Source of the DNA: a virus
Length of the DNA: 64,000 nt
Virus record (IMG/VR): IMGVR_UViG_3300031857_000118
Span: 1 to 64,000 of that record
Direction: 5' to 3' (one strand)
The translations under genes were made by a program, and so were the position numbers. Positions 56,401-64,000 of the stretch are shown here, one piece after another (position 1 is the first letter of the stretch; each line of letters starts with the position of its first letter). The notes under the pieces are model-generated. The model was not told the DNA's origin. It made no database searches and worked only from the letters and a program-made list of their open reading frames with translations.

Positions 56401-59400
56401 ATTTGATTGTTTTATCATCTAATGTTTCTCCATCTTCTGATATTGGATATAATCTTTCTTCTAAGTCGTTTAATCAAGATGTTAGAAATTTATATCCACA
56501 AATTGATCGTGATAATTTCAATTCCGATCCATCTGAATCAGTTACTTATGCTGATGCATCTGTAATTGGAAAGGTTGTAACTGATGATAAAAGAAAATCA
56601 GTCACAAGAGAAACCATAAACACGTTTTTAAAGAATTCAAATGTTGGATTTGGAATCACTGGAGTAGTTGTAAGTGGAACTGGAAATACTACGGTTACTA
56701 TTCATACAAATGTTGAACATAACTTCAATTCAATCAAATCAATATCAGTAAAAAATCCTACTGGTGCAGGAACATCAGGAGCAGGATATGGAAATACCAC
56801 AATTTATTCGTCTAATTTAATTGGAGGTACTGGTCAGGGTGCTTCTCTTTACGTTCCTGTTATTGGTTCTACTGGTACAATTAATACAAGTTCAATTAAA
56901 ATAGTTGATGTTGGTTCAGTTTATTCTGTTGGAGATGTACTTGATATTTCTGGTCCATCTGGAATCACTCCAACAATTTATGCAAAAGCAGAAGTATTAG
57001 AAATCAACAATAATATTGGAGATGCTCTTGAAATACGTGGTTTTAATACGACAAATTTAGATGGAGTTTATAGAATTACAAACGTTCCATCATCAAAATC
57101 TATTGAAATTTATGTTCCAAGTGGTGTTCCATCATATCAATCAAATACAAATGGAAGAATCCCTGTAGCAGTTTTATCGGCGGAAGGAATTGGAATCAAT
57201 TCGTTTAGATTTGACAGCACTGTTACAGGAATAGTTACAGTCACAACGAATAATTCTCACGGATTGCTTAGAGGAAATAAATTTACAATTGTTGGTAGTG
57301 GTCATACCATATACGATAAAACATTTGTTGTAAAAGAAAATGTTGGATTGAATACCTTCACTTTTAATGTTGGAGTTGTAACACAAACTAAATCCTCAAC
57401 GACTGGAACATTACTTAAGCACTCTATAAGTTCAAACGAACTTGTACTCTCAAGAGGTGAAGATACTCTTGGTTCTAGAGCATCTTATTTTTATGCTGGT
57501 ATTACAACAACACTTTCGTCAACAATTCTTGTAGATAGCACATCAATTACTCTGACAAGTTCCAAAGGTTTTGATCGTGGTGATTATGTAGTCATTAATA
57601 ATGAAATTATTCGTCTTGCTAACTCAACAACTTCAAATACATTTAATGCTCTTCGTGGTAGATTTAGCACTTTCAAAACCACTGCTGAAGCAGGAACACA
57701 AGTCAAAAAGATAAATGTAATGCCAATGGAGGTTCGCAGACCTTCATTTATGAGAGCATCTGGTCATACCTTTGAATATCTTGGTTATGGTCCAGGCAAC
57801 TATTCAACTGGTATGCCACAAAAGCAGACTAGAATTTTAACAGAAGATGACGTTCTTGTATCTCAAGCAAGAAAGCAAAAAGGTGGTGTAGTTGTTTATA
57901 CTGGAATGAATGATGTTGGTGAATTTTATTCTGGTGCAAAGAAACTAAGTTCATCCACTGGTGAAGAAAAAATTGTTGAGGCACCAATCCTCAGTTATAC
58001 TGGAGATGATGCAGAAGGAACTAATACCAATAAGTTAGATGTAACATTTGATAATATTCTAGCAAGGGGAAGAATTACTGTTGAGGGTGGTGATGGAGCA
58101 AAAGAGACAAGTCAATTCTATGGACCAGTAAGTTTCAATAAAAAAGTAGTAAGCACTTCCGATGAGGGAATTAATGCTAAAAATCTTTATATAAAAGGAG
58201 ATTCATCTACTTATAAGTTACTTACAGTTGGAATATCAACACCAACTGACGCAAATTTGGTAAATCGTGGAAATATATCTCTTAATTTATTTGCAAGTGA
58301 TGGATACATTGGTCAGGTTTATGTTGATAATGAATGGAAGAAATTTGGACCTATCAGTCAGTCTAAAGATATTTTAGATTTTAAAGTTGATAGAATTGGA
58401 ATTGGAAATTCTAATGATTTTGCAAATACTTCAGATCCTGGAGTTAATGATGTTGCATTTTACGTTGGCGGAAAATCAAAATTTAGGGACGTAGTATTTT
58501 CTGGTCAAGTTGAAATTGAATCTGGAATTACCTTAAATAATGTCAATTTTAGTAATATTACTATTACTAAAACTGCAACTTTTAGTGGAGTTGCTGGAAC
58601 TTCTTATGGAATAGTTGCTATTGGTACAGATACAAAACTTAAAACTAAACTTGCGTACTTAGAAATTGAACAAGATGCTTATGTTTCTGGTAATATTGGA
58701 ATTGGGTCAACAACTCCAACAAAAAAACTTGATGTTGTAGGAGATTCTAATATTTCTGGCAATTTGGGAATTGGAAAAACTCTTGATCTCTATAATAAAA
58801 CCACATCACATCCAACTGCAATCTTTGCTCGTGGAGCAGATAATAGTTTCCAGTTAACAGCACAGAATGGCACTGCATCAAATGATAGTGGACAAGAAGT
58901 ATCAAGATTTGGAATTAATTATGCTGGAACTGGATGGAATACTTTCTTACAGTTTATAAGAGGAGGAGGTGCGATAGATGGATCTCTGGCAATCTATACA
59001 AATAATACCGAAAGTGTAAGATTTACTAGTTCTAGTAATGTTGGTGTTGGAATTACAAATCCATCAAGCAAACTAGTCGTAAATGGAACGATTGGTATTA
59101 ATGCTTCTGGGGATACTCAGACTGCTGGAAGAACTCAATTATCATCATCTGCTTCTGGATTTGTATTAAATCACAATGATAATTCTGATATAATTTTACA
59201 AAATCAAGGAACTGAAAGATTTAGAGTTGGTGCCGCAAGAACAGCAACTTACACAAGTACTACTACAGGAACTGATTTAAAAGGAAGTCACTTTAAACTT
59301 AAAAATAATGAAATTGGAGACGTAGTTCTTTCTTGGTTCTCAGATGATTCAAGTAATCATAGATGGTATGCTGGCATTGATGTAAGTGATTCTTATTCTT

Positions 59401-60818
59401 GGAAATTAGCAAATACAAATAGTTCTGTTCCACAAGGACAAGAGAGTTTTGATTCAGTTGGTGGGAATACAGCAAGAAATCAAATTGAAACTAAACTTAG
59501 AGTTAATAGTGATGGTGATTTAAGTGTTCTTGGGTCATTGACTTTGAATGGTTTGAATACACCATCAAGATTTGAAGTTAATGCAAGTGGAACTACAACT
59601 ATCAGAGGAAATCTGAATCTTTTCAATCTTGTCAATACAAGTGGAGCAACAGTTACAGTCTCTGATATTACAGTTAATACTGATAAATTTACTGTTGCAG
59701 GAAATTCAGGTAACATTACAACTAAAGGAACAATTGTTTCTGCTGGAACATTAAGTGTTAATTCTACGGAACAATCAATTTTCGGTGGAGGACTTGGAGT
59801 TACTGGTAATGTAACTGCTTCTGGATTTGCTGTGAATGGAAATCCATCGACATCTGGCATTCCAAATATACTAAGAGCAGATGGGTCAAATTCAAAACTA
59901 CAAACACAGGATGTGGTAAATGCTCTTGGATTTATCCCACAACCTCCAATTGCAACATCAAATTTACCAACAGGTAACTCTGAAGTATTAAAGGATATTA
60001 GTGAATTATTTAATGGAACTGGAAAATCATTCCAATTATTTAGAACTTCAAATGCAGCATTTGTACCACTTGGTCCTGATAATTTAATTGTTTCTCTTGG
60101 TGGTGTAATACAAAAACCATCTACTGACTATACAATCCGACAAGAGAATGGTGCTTATACAAATATAATTGACTTTGTTGAAGCTCCTCCTGATAAAACT
60201 CCTTGTTTCATTCTTGCTCTTGGTGGTCAGGGAAGTCTTACTGCCAATAATGATTGGAATAAAAAAGGTCAAATTATAGTGGCAACTGCTGATAATGCTG
60301 CTACTCAATTTGAAGTACCAGAAACAAACGGTGTACCAATAGACAATTTAATATTAACTAGTGACAAAAATTCATCCACTGGTGTTGCTTGGAAAAATTC
60401 TTTGAATCTTAATGGTTCTATTAGTGGTGGTGCTATCACTGGAACTTCATTAAGTGCTGGTAATGGTAATATTAGTGGTGGCACTATTACAGCATCCGGA
60501 GACGTTATTGCATATTCAGGTTCCGACCGAAGACTTAAAGATAATATTACTCCGATTCCTGATGCTTTGAATAAAGTACTTTCAATTAGTGGGAATACAT
60601 TTGATTGGAATGAAAAATCGGATAAAGAAGGTTCCGATGTCGGTGTAATCGCACAAGAAATTCTAGAGGTTCTTCCCGAAGTAGTAACTACTAGAGATAC
60701 TGGATATCTTGCAGTTCGTTATGATAAACTAGTCCCATTACTAATTGAAGCAATTAAAGAACAGCAAGAGACAATATCAAATCTACAAAATAGATTAGAA
60801 GTATTAGAAGGCAAATAA
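53454..60818 (+). CDS. 2454-aa fibre protein with pectin-lyase-like start and C-terminal S74 chaperone
   Basis: The product begins with a beta-helix region (NILYVNPSDFDATDSYENQG, RPFKTIQRALIEAARFSY, TTILVYPGTHYIDNRPGF). It continues through many beta domains with repeated NHG-type turns and IGIGSTTPTKKLDVVGDSNI units. It ends with a peptidase S74 intramolecular chaperone: GSDRRLKDNI with Ser2357 and Lys2362 as the likely dyad, VGVIAQEILEVLPEVV, then a coiled coil. S74 domains trimerise fibres and cut themselves off, here releasing about 98 residues. It is the largest gene in the window and likely the main long fibre; its exact location in the virion is unknown. Confidence 0.88.
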   Translation: MPLSRLENFLKNAEGNILYVNPSDFDATDSYENQGNSLTRPFKTIQRALIEAARFSYQSGKNNDRIDRTTILVYPGTHYIDNRPGFSIAKQGSNAIYKKRTGTSTWTEVNLPELNENSNYNILDTNNDLYKFNSVLGGAILPRGTSIIGYDLRKTKIRPLYVPNPEDSSVDNTSIFNVTGTCYFSTFTFLDADQTKTVFRDYTDNRFVPNFSHHKVVSFAYADGVNKVALGTEQTDLTDLDMYYYKVAKAYGDITGRGVLDYPTLDDFEPSKDEFRIVGELQANPLGISSISGGDGVTQATNVIKVTTKNLQTGEELPHGLFVDSPVLISGITTDASAFNGSFTVREVVGVSTFTYTSTSSPSNPNPDVADYETGIVTIESDSVSSASPYVFNCSIRSAYGLCGMWADGNKADGFKSMVVAQFTGVSLQKDDNAFIVYNKTTGKYEGNDVLALTSSERPLHTNSNAIYKPDYEGFHIRVSNNGFVQCVSIFAIGFAKHFITESGGDMSITNSNSNFGAISLESVGYRNESFDRDDVGYITHIIPPKEVDELESNINWISFDVPKTISVGLTERLYLYNYKNKEVSPSKDVDGFKIGAKTNDTLNLNIVIGTAQTVYSSPILMPVVSGVGVTARKSYTVSRSGNLNQISNNVLTLNANHQLINGESVRIFSDTGEVPNGLTAGVVAYAITTGLAVNQVKLAYSLNDAIAENEIEGINDRGGVLTIVSSVTDKKPGDIGSPIQYDDVNGQWYILSSNSSDNQIFPAIVGFGTTSLGNETSSTFVKRKLDNRSIQDRIYRLRYVVPKEYTNARPPQAGFVLQESKTVNISPISFDYTQSITEQTPPAYLRNEKIIKNATVGAVSGGKQTVTITTEKPHKFFTGDKVKVQRIKSENNPTAVGITSTYNGSYVIASVPSSKTFTYEISGVKINPGTFTNQVDERDTNQERSQIPLVSREEYENDFYIYRVDTIKSHIPGLNGQDGIYHLIVLSSNVSPSSDIGYNLSSKSFNQDVRNLYPQIDRDNFNSDPSESVTYADASVIGKVVTDDKRKSVTRETINTFLKNSNVGFGITGVVVSGTGNTTVTIHTNVEHNFNSIKSISVKNPTGAGTSGAGYGNTTIYSSNLIGGTGQGASLYVPVIGSTGTINTSSIKIVDVGSVYSVGDVLDISGPSGITPTIYAKAEVLEINNNIGDALEIRGFNTTNLDGVYRITNVPSSKSIEIYVPSGVPSYQSNTNGRIPVAVLSAEGIGINSFRFDSTVTGIVTVTTNNSHGLLRGNKFTIVGSGHTIYDKTFVVKENVGLNTFTFNVGVVTQTKSSTTGTLLKHSISSNELVLSRGEDTLGSRASYFYAGITTTLSSTILVDSTSITLTSSKGFDRGDYVVINNEIIRLANSTTSNTFNALRGRFSTFKTTAEAGTQVKKINVMPMEVRRPSFMRASGHTFEYLGYGPGNYSTGMPQKQTRILTEDDVLVSQARKQKGGVVVYTGMNDVGEFYSGAKKLSSSTGEEKIVEAPILSYTGDDAEGTNTNKLDVTFDNILARGRITVEGGDGAKETSQFYGPVSFNKKVVSTSDEGINAKNLYIKGDSSTYKLLTVGISTPTDANLVNRGNISLNLFASDGYIGQVYVDNEWKKFGPISQSKDILDFKVDRIGIGNSNDFANTSDPGVNDVAFYVGGKSKFRDVVFSGQVEIESGITLNNVNFSNITITKTATFSGVAGTSYGIVAIGTDTKLKTKLAYLEIEQDAYVSGNIGIGSTTPTKKLDVVGDSNISGNLGIGKTLDLYNKTTSHPTAIFARGADNSFQLTAQNGTASNDSGQEVSRFGINYAGTGWNTFLQFIRGGGAIDGSLAIYTNNTESVRFTSSSNVGVGITNPSSKLVVNGTIGINASGDTQTAGRTQLSSSASGFVLNHNDNSDIILQNQGTERFRVGAARTATYTSTTTGTDLKGSHFKLKNNEIGDVVLSWFSDDSSNHRWYAGIDVSDSYSWKLANTNSSVPQGQESFDSVGGNTARNQIETKLRVNSDGDLSVLGSLTLNGLNTPSRFEVNASGTTTIRGNLNLFNLVNTSGATVTVSDITVNTDKFTVAGNSGNITTKGTIVSAGTLSVNSTEQSIFGGGLGVTGNVTASGFAVNGNPSTSGIPNILRADGSNSKLQTQDVVNALGFIPQPPIATSNLPTGNSEVLKDISELFNGTGKSFQLFRTSNAAFVPLGPDNLIVSLGGVIQKPSTDYTIRQENGAYTNIIDFVEAPPDKTPCFILALGGQGSLTANNDWNKKGQIIVATADNAATQFEVPETNGVPIDNLILTSDKNSSTGVAWKNSLNLNGSISGGAITGTSLSAGNGNISGGTITASGDVIAYSGSDRRLKDNITPIPDALNKVLSISGNTFDWNEKSDKEGSDVGVIAQEILEVLPEVVTTRDTGYLAVRYDKLVPLLIEAIKEQQETISNLQNRLEVLEGK

Positions 60819-60819
60819 A

Positions 60820-61875
60820 ATGACTTTACCATCCTCGGGAAATCCAATAAGTTTAGGTCAAATTCAAACTGAATTTGGTGGTTCTGCTCCCACCTCAATA
60901 AGTGAATATTATCGTGATGGAGCATACACAACATCAAATAATACAAATGTTCCCACAAGTGGGACAATAAAATTTTCAGATTTTTATGGTGCTGTTAATG
61001 AAATTGTAAAATATATAACAGCAACATCTACAAATGTAAATGCATCTAGTTATTTTACTGCTGGTGAATGGTCATCTTCTGCACCAAAGCGTTTAGTTAT
61101 TAATAGTGGAGTTACTGTTGGTGCTACCAATACATCTAATTATGCATTAAATATTCCTAGTGGATTTGGTGGAACTTTTAAATTAGATAATAATGGTTCC
61201 ATTCAAGGTGCTGGTGGTGCAGAAAACAGTGGAACTGGTGGTAATGCCATCTTTGCTGGCGCTGCAATATCAATCAACAATCAAGGTACTATCTATTCTG
61301 GTGGTGGAGGTGGTGGACAAGGAGGTACTGGAGGTGGTGGTTATTATACTTATGATACTGTAGTAGCAGAAAATAGAGGATATTATAGGAACCGAGGAGG
61401 TGATTGTGGATGTCCATCACCTTATTATTGTTGGCCAGGATCACAATATATGAATAATAGCTCAGATCCTTGCTGTGGTGGAGGACAAAACACACCTGGA
61501 GAATGTTTCTGTTGTACAGAAAATGTTACTTACACTACTATAGTTAATACATCAGGTGGTAGTGGTGGTTCTGGTGGTAGGGGACAAGGTTATGATGGCA
61601 ATCTTGCTGCTGGTCCTAGTTTTGGGCAAACTAATGGACCTCTTGATGGAGGAGTTAATGCTGGTAGAGGAGGAACTGGAGGAACTGGAGGAGATTGGGG
61701 AACAGGTGGTGGAAATGGTTTTGTTGGTGCAAATGGAAATCGTGCGGATTCTCCACCTCCAGCACTAGGTACTTCTGGTGGTCCTGCATATGGTGGTCTT
61801 GCTGGATTTTATATCGTCAATAACGCAAATGTTACTTGGATTTCAACAGGAACTCGTGCTGGTAGAGTAGGATAA
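60820..61875 (+). CDS. glycine-rich adhesin with cysteine-rich insert
   Basis: The 351-residue product starts MTLPSSGNPISLGQIQTEFG with ISEYYRDGAY and SGTIKFSDFYGA, an attachment domain common on phage tail adhesins. A beta stretch follows, then from about residue 125 a glycine-rich domain with GGGGGGQGGTGGGG and GGSGGSGGRGQG runs. Inserted between them, near residues 192-228, is a cysteine-rich segment (CGCPSPYYC, DPCCGGG, GECFCC) with nine cysteines. Polyglycine adhesin tips determine host range in T-even phages. It starts one base after the S74 fibre stop, as expected for its tip adhesin. Confidence 0.8.
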   Translation: MTLPSSGNPISLGQIQTEFGGSAPTSISEYYRDGAYTTSNNTNVPTSGTIKFSDFYGAVNEIVKYITATSTNVNASSYFTAGEWSSSAPKRLVINSGVTVGATNTSNYALNIPSGFGGTFKLDNNGSIQGAGGAENSGTGGNAIFAGAAISINNQGTIYSGGGGGGQGGTGGGGYYTYDTVVAENRGYYRNRGGDCGCPSPYYCWPGSQYMNNSSDPCCGGGQNTPGECFCCTENVTYTTIVNTSGGSGGSGGRGQGYDGNLAAGPSFGQTNGPLDGGVNAGRGGTGGTGGDWGTGGGNGFVGANGNRADSPPPALGTSGGPAYGGLAGFYIVNNANVTWISTGTRAGRVG

Positions 61876-61878
61876 ATA
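61871..61878 (+). promoter_or_regulatory. late-type promoter box GATAAATA
   Basis: The box overlaps the adhesin stop and lies 23 bases before ATG 61902. Confidence 0.6.
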
Positions 61879-61901
61879 ATCAAAGATATTTTTTATTACT
61901 T

Positions 61902-62405
61902 ATGAAATATACCATTAAAGAAATTCTTCCTGGTCAAATTAGAGTTGAATATGAAGATAATTCTTGGGCGATTGTTCCAATTCCCCCAAACTCCACAATG
62001 GAAGAAATTGATCATGCAGTATCCCAATATGATCCAGATTTTTTACCTAGTGTGGCAGAATTAATTAATTCTAATATTTCTATTGGACTAGAAAGAATTT
62101 CTACACCAAAAATAGAAGAATCAAAGGTGGAATCTCCACCACAAGTAGTAAATCAAAATACAAATATTCCAGAAATTTCAATTGTAGAAAAAAATTTTAA
62201 TAATATATCATTCAGAACTATTTTAATGGCAGATTATTTTTCAAATCTTGGGGATAATAGATTAAAGGAATATTTAAATACCAAAATAGATGAATATGTG
62301 AAAGAAACTAATATTTCCACTGATGATATTTTATCACAACTCAACACAATTGATGATGATTACATCATGAAGCAAGCAGAAGAGGAACTTAATAATGGAA
62401 AATGA
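61902..62405 (+). CDS. 167-aa hypothetical protein
   Basis: The product begins with a compact segment (MKYTIKEILPGQIRVEYEDN with SWAIVPIPP), then SQYDPDFLPSV. A proline/glutamate linker leads to a helical, acidic C-terminal half (SFRTILMADYFSNLGDNRLK). It sits just after the adhesin with its own late box, so a fibre assembly helper is possible. No family is recognised. Confidence 0.65.
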   Translation: MKYTIKEILPGQIRVEYEDNSWAIVPIPPNSTMEEIDHAVSQYDPDFLPSVAELINSNISIGLERISTPKIEESKVESPPQVVNQNTNIPEISIVEKNFNNISFRTILMADYFSNLGDNRLKEYLNTKIDEYVKETNISTDDILSQLNTIDDDYIMKQAEEELNNGK

Positions 62406-62550
62406 AGTACGTCAAGCAGTTGATAAAATGAAACTTTGCTTACAGTGTGAGCATTTTTTTAAATTGACTAAACAATGCAAAAAGTGTGGATGTTTTATGC
62501 CAGCAAAGGTCAGAATTCCAGGACAAAAATGCCCCATTGGAAAGTGGTAA
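62395..62550 (+). CDS. 51-aa zinc-ribbon protein (DUF6171-like)
   Basis: ATG 62395 overlaps the preceding gene end by 11 bases. The product has CLQCEHFF, then CKKCGCFMPAKVR and CPIGKW. The C-x2-C, C-x2-C-x-C and final C pattern matches a small conserved family I recall as DUF6171, frequent in phages. It probably binds one or two zinc ions. Its role is unknown. Confidence 0.75.
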   Translation: MENEVRQAVDKMKLCLQCEHFFKLTKQCKKCGCFMPAKVRIPGQKCPIGKW

Positions 62551-62719
62551 AAAGAATAATTAAGGTAAATTTGTATACCAATATAATAAATTATTATATT
62601 TTGAGATTTTTTGATTAAATACTAATAAAAGGAAAGATTCTCAAATGCTTACCGAAGTACAGATTTATTATGAGAACTGTATAATATTATAAATATCCTC
62701 ATAGTTATTCTATAAAATT
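62551..62719 (+). promoter_or_regulatory. AT-rich intergenic region with exact late box at 62688-62695
   Basis: TATAAATA at 62688-62695 lies 25 bases before ATG 62720. The rest is very AT-rich, with a TAAATA at 62618 and only a 15-codon open frame at 62645, too short to support as a gene. Confidence 0.55.
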
Positions 62720-62884
62720 ATGACTAAACAAGAAATGATTAGTTCTTTAACACAAAAGGCAGTTCAAATTCGTGATGAACTTGTTGCACTTGAGCAACAA
62801 TTTAATGTCAAAAAAGAAGAATTCCTTAAAGTCCAGGGAGCATTGGAAGCATTGAGTAATTTGGAAAATGAGGAGCAAGAATAA
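62720..62884 (+). CDS. 54-aa coiled-coil protein, relative of the 4692 product
   Basis: The product MTKQEMISSLTQKAVQIRDE continues with heptad-like VALEQQFNVKKEEFLKVQGA and ends in an acidic tail. The FLKVQGA(L/I)E core is shared with 4692-4916, and both lie behind exact late boxes. The pair may be small assembly proteins for different structures. A hairpin terminator follows. Confidence 0.65.
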   Translation: MTKQEMISSLTQKAVQIRDELVALEQQFNVKKEEFLKVQGALEALSNLENEEQE

Positions 62885-62892
62885 GAATAAAT

Positions 62893-62919
62893 AAAAGGGA
62901 TAAGGATATTATCCCTTTT
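62893..62919 (+). terminator. probable terminator hairpin
   Basis: AAAAGGGATAA pairs with TTATCCCTTTT, eleven base pairs, around GGATA. The T run forms part of the stem, so efficiency is uncertain. A late-type ATAAATA at 62887-62893 immediately precedes it. Confidence 0.6.
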
Positions 62920-63013
62920 ACAATTTAAACAATGAAGTTCCTACTGTTACTTTAGTAATTATAGAACAGGGAAAATATCTATAAATTCTGAGGTTATTTT
63001 CTCTCAATACCAG

Positions 63014-64000
63014 ATGGATAATATTAAAGTAAGAGTAGGAACAAATAATACTAAGGTAAGAGTTGGAACTAATAATGCTATAAAAGTAATTTCAGCAAAT
63101 CTTGCTGACGCAGTACAAGTAAACTCTGATTATGTAGTTTCAAATATTTTATATGTCACAGAAGACGGAAACGATTCAAACACAGGAAAAAAACTCGGAG
63201 AAGCAAAAGCAACTATCGCAGCAGCAGTTGGAATTGCAACAGAGGGAACTGTTATTAAAGTTAGTGCTGGAACTTACATAGAAAATAATCCAATTTCTTT
63301 ACCAAAACAAATTAGTATTGTTGGAGACAACCTAAGAGAAGTTACAGTTGTCCCACAGAATTCAAATACTGATTTGTTTTATGTTAATAATGGAAATTAT
63401 ATTTCCAATATGTCTTTTTCTGGAAGTTTAAATTCAGGAAAGGCAGTTTTTGCTTTCAATCCAACAAAACCTGTTTATATAAATCAATCACCTTATATTC
63501 AAAATTGTACTAATTTTATTCCAAATAGTATTGGATTAAAAGTTGATGGGTCTAAAGCAATAGGACCAACTAAAAGTATGGTTTTGGATTCTTATACGCA
63601 ATACAATCAGAATGGAATTGGAGCATCCATTACAAATGAAGGATACGCACAGTTAGTATCTATGTTTACTATTTGTAATGATATTGCTGTTTATTGTGGT
63701 TCTGGTGGTGGTTGTGATTTAACTAATTCCAACTCATCCTTTGGAAATTATGCTCTAGTTGCAGATGGAGTAAGTGCTAAAAAATATACAGGAATAGTTA
63801 CAGTAGCAGCATCTGAAAATTCTGATACTTTTGTTTTAGATTTAAATATACCAACGTTAAATGTCACAAACGCAGTTTATGATAATGCAACTGGTTTAAC
63901 GACTATTACTGTCAGTCAAAATCATAATTTCAGTGTTGGAATGGGAGTCTCAATTAATAATCTTACTTTTACTTGTTCCTATGGAGAGGGAACTTCTATA
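63014..64000 (+). CDS. fibre protein with pectin-lyase-like beta-helix (partial, cassette 3 gene A)
   Basis: The frame opens at ATG 63014 and is still open at the window end (329 codons). The N-terminus repeats a short unit (KVRVGTNN twice). The beta-helix domain follows (ILYVTEDGNDSNTGKKLGEA, TYIENNPISLPK, GIGASITNEGYAQLVSMFT), matching 37191-39935 and 43478-46900. Near the right edge comes a TTITVSQNHNFSVGMGVSI module like the insert in 39940-40620. It lacks the long N-terminal repeats of the other copies. Confidence 0.82.
   Translation, partial: MDNIKVRVGTNNTKVRVGTNNAIKVISANLADAVQVNSDYVVSNILYVTEDGNDSNTGKKLGEAKATIAAAVGIATEGTVIKVSAGTYIENNPISLPKQISIVGDNLREVTVVPQNSNTDLFYVNNGNYISNMSFSGSLNSGKAVFAFNPTKPVYINQSPYIQNCTNFIPNSIGLKVDGSKAIGPTKSMVLDSYTQYNQNGIGASITNEGYAQLVSMFTICNDIAVYCGSGGGCDLTNSNSSFGNYALVADGVSAKKYTGIVTVAASENSDTFVLDLNIPTLNVTNAVYDNATGLTTITVSQNHNFSVGMGVSINNLTFTCSYGEGTSI

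Noticed and set aside
37191-64000. Diversity-generating retroelement acting on the fibre genes
   Set aside because: No reverse transcriptase gene and no template/variable repeat pair with adenine-specific differences was seen in the window.
1-64000. tRNA genes
   Set aside because: No segment with a convincing T-loop and acceptor stem was noticed; short matches to T-loop bases lacked the remaining stems.

Overview
The window is a contiguous piece of a T4-like cyanophage genome (contractile-tailed myovirus of marine Synechococcus or Prochlorococcus). The evidence is the combination of T4-type genes (gp32, gp59, gp33-like, gp4, gp48, gp53, gp26, gp5-like) with cyanobacterial auxiliary metabolism genes (psbA, psbD, talC, zwf, gnd) plus phoH and thyX, low GC, tightly packed or overlapping genes, and ATAAATA-type late promoter boxes. 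No tRNA, rRNA, CRISPR array, integrase or insertion sequence was seen. No gene-free stretch exceeds 300 bases; the longest are the psbA leader (4917-5151) and 62551-62719.

Layout. (1) 1-2481: end of a protein carrying a recurring C-terminal tag, a GH24 lysozyme, a holin-like protein, several very small genes and a staphylococcal-type nuclease. (2) 2458-4595, minus strand: four overlapping genes, three with signal peptides and two of these paralogous. (3) 4692-9132: the photosystem II region. psbA (D1) is split into three exons by two group I introns; an endonuclease VII-like homing endonuclease gene lies just downstream, then a second tagged protein and psbD (D2). (4) 9211-13022: talC-zwf-gnd, an oxidative pentose phosphate cassette, and small genes. 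(5) 13030-16678: a glycine-rich LamG-type fibre protein, an HNH endonuclease, a glutaredoxin and small proteins. (6) 16742-21768: thyX, phoH, a PD-(D/E)XK nuclease, a gp33-like late transcription factor, gp59, a DUF1825-like protein and gp32. (7) 21801-25438, minus strand: gp53, gp48, gp4 and two unknowns. (8) 25470-37194: tail and baseplate hub, including two tail proteins with murein-hydrolase domains and a gp5-like spike split over two genes. (9) 37191-64000: a very large fibre/adhesin locus with repeated cassettes of a pectin-lyase-like protein, a small beta protein and a fibre protein, three GTQ collagen-like arrays, a 2454-residue protein ending in a peptidase S74 chaperone, a glycine-rich adhesin with a cysteine-rich insert, and the start of another cassette.

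How it works together. Region 3 would sustain photosystem II, and region 4 would redirect carbon to NADPH and pentoses for nucleotide synthesis, with thyX making dTMP. gp32, gp59 and the nuclease serve replication and recombination. Regions 7-9 build the tail, the cell-wall-penetrating hub and the host-recognition fibres. Host-type sigma70 promoters (TTGACA-like boxes, 17-base spacer, TATAAT-like boxes) precede psbA, the homing endonuclease gene, psbD, the 16742 operon, gp32 and the 52867 gene. Late-type ATAAATA boxes precede structural genes and also overlap the psbA promoter.

The most notable features are the doubly interrupted psbA with both splice sites predictable from sequence, -35 boxes placed inside the hairpin of the preceding terminator, the secreted-protein operon, and the repeated fibre cassettes. 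Names of T4 homologues rest on recognition by eye; no search was run.
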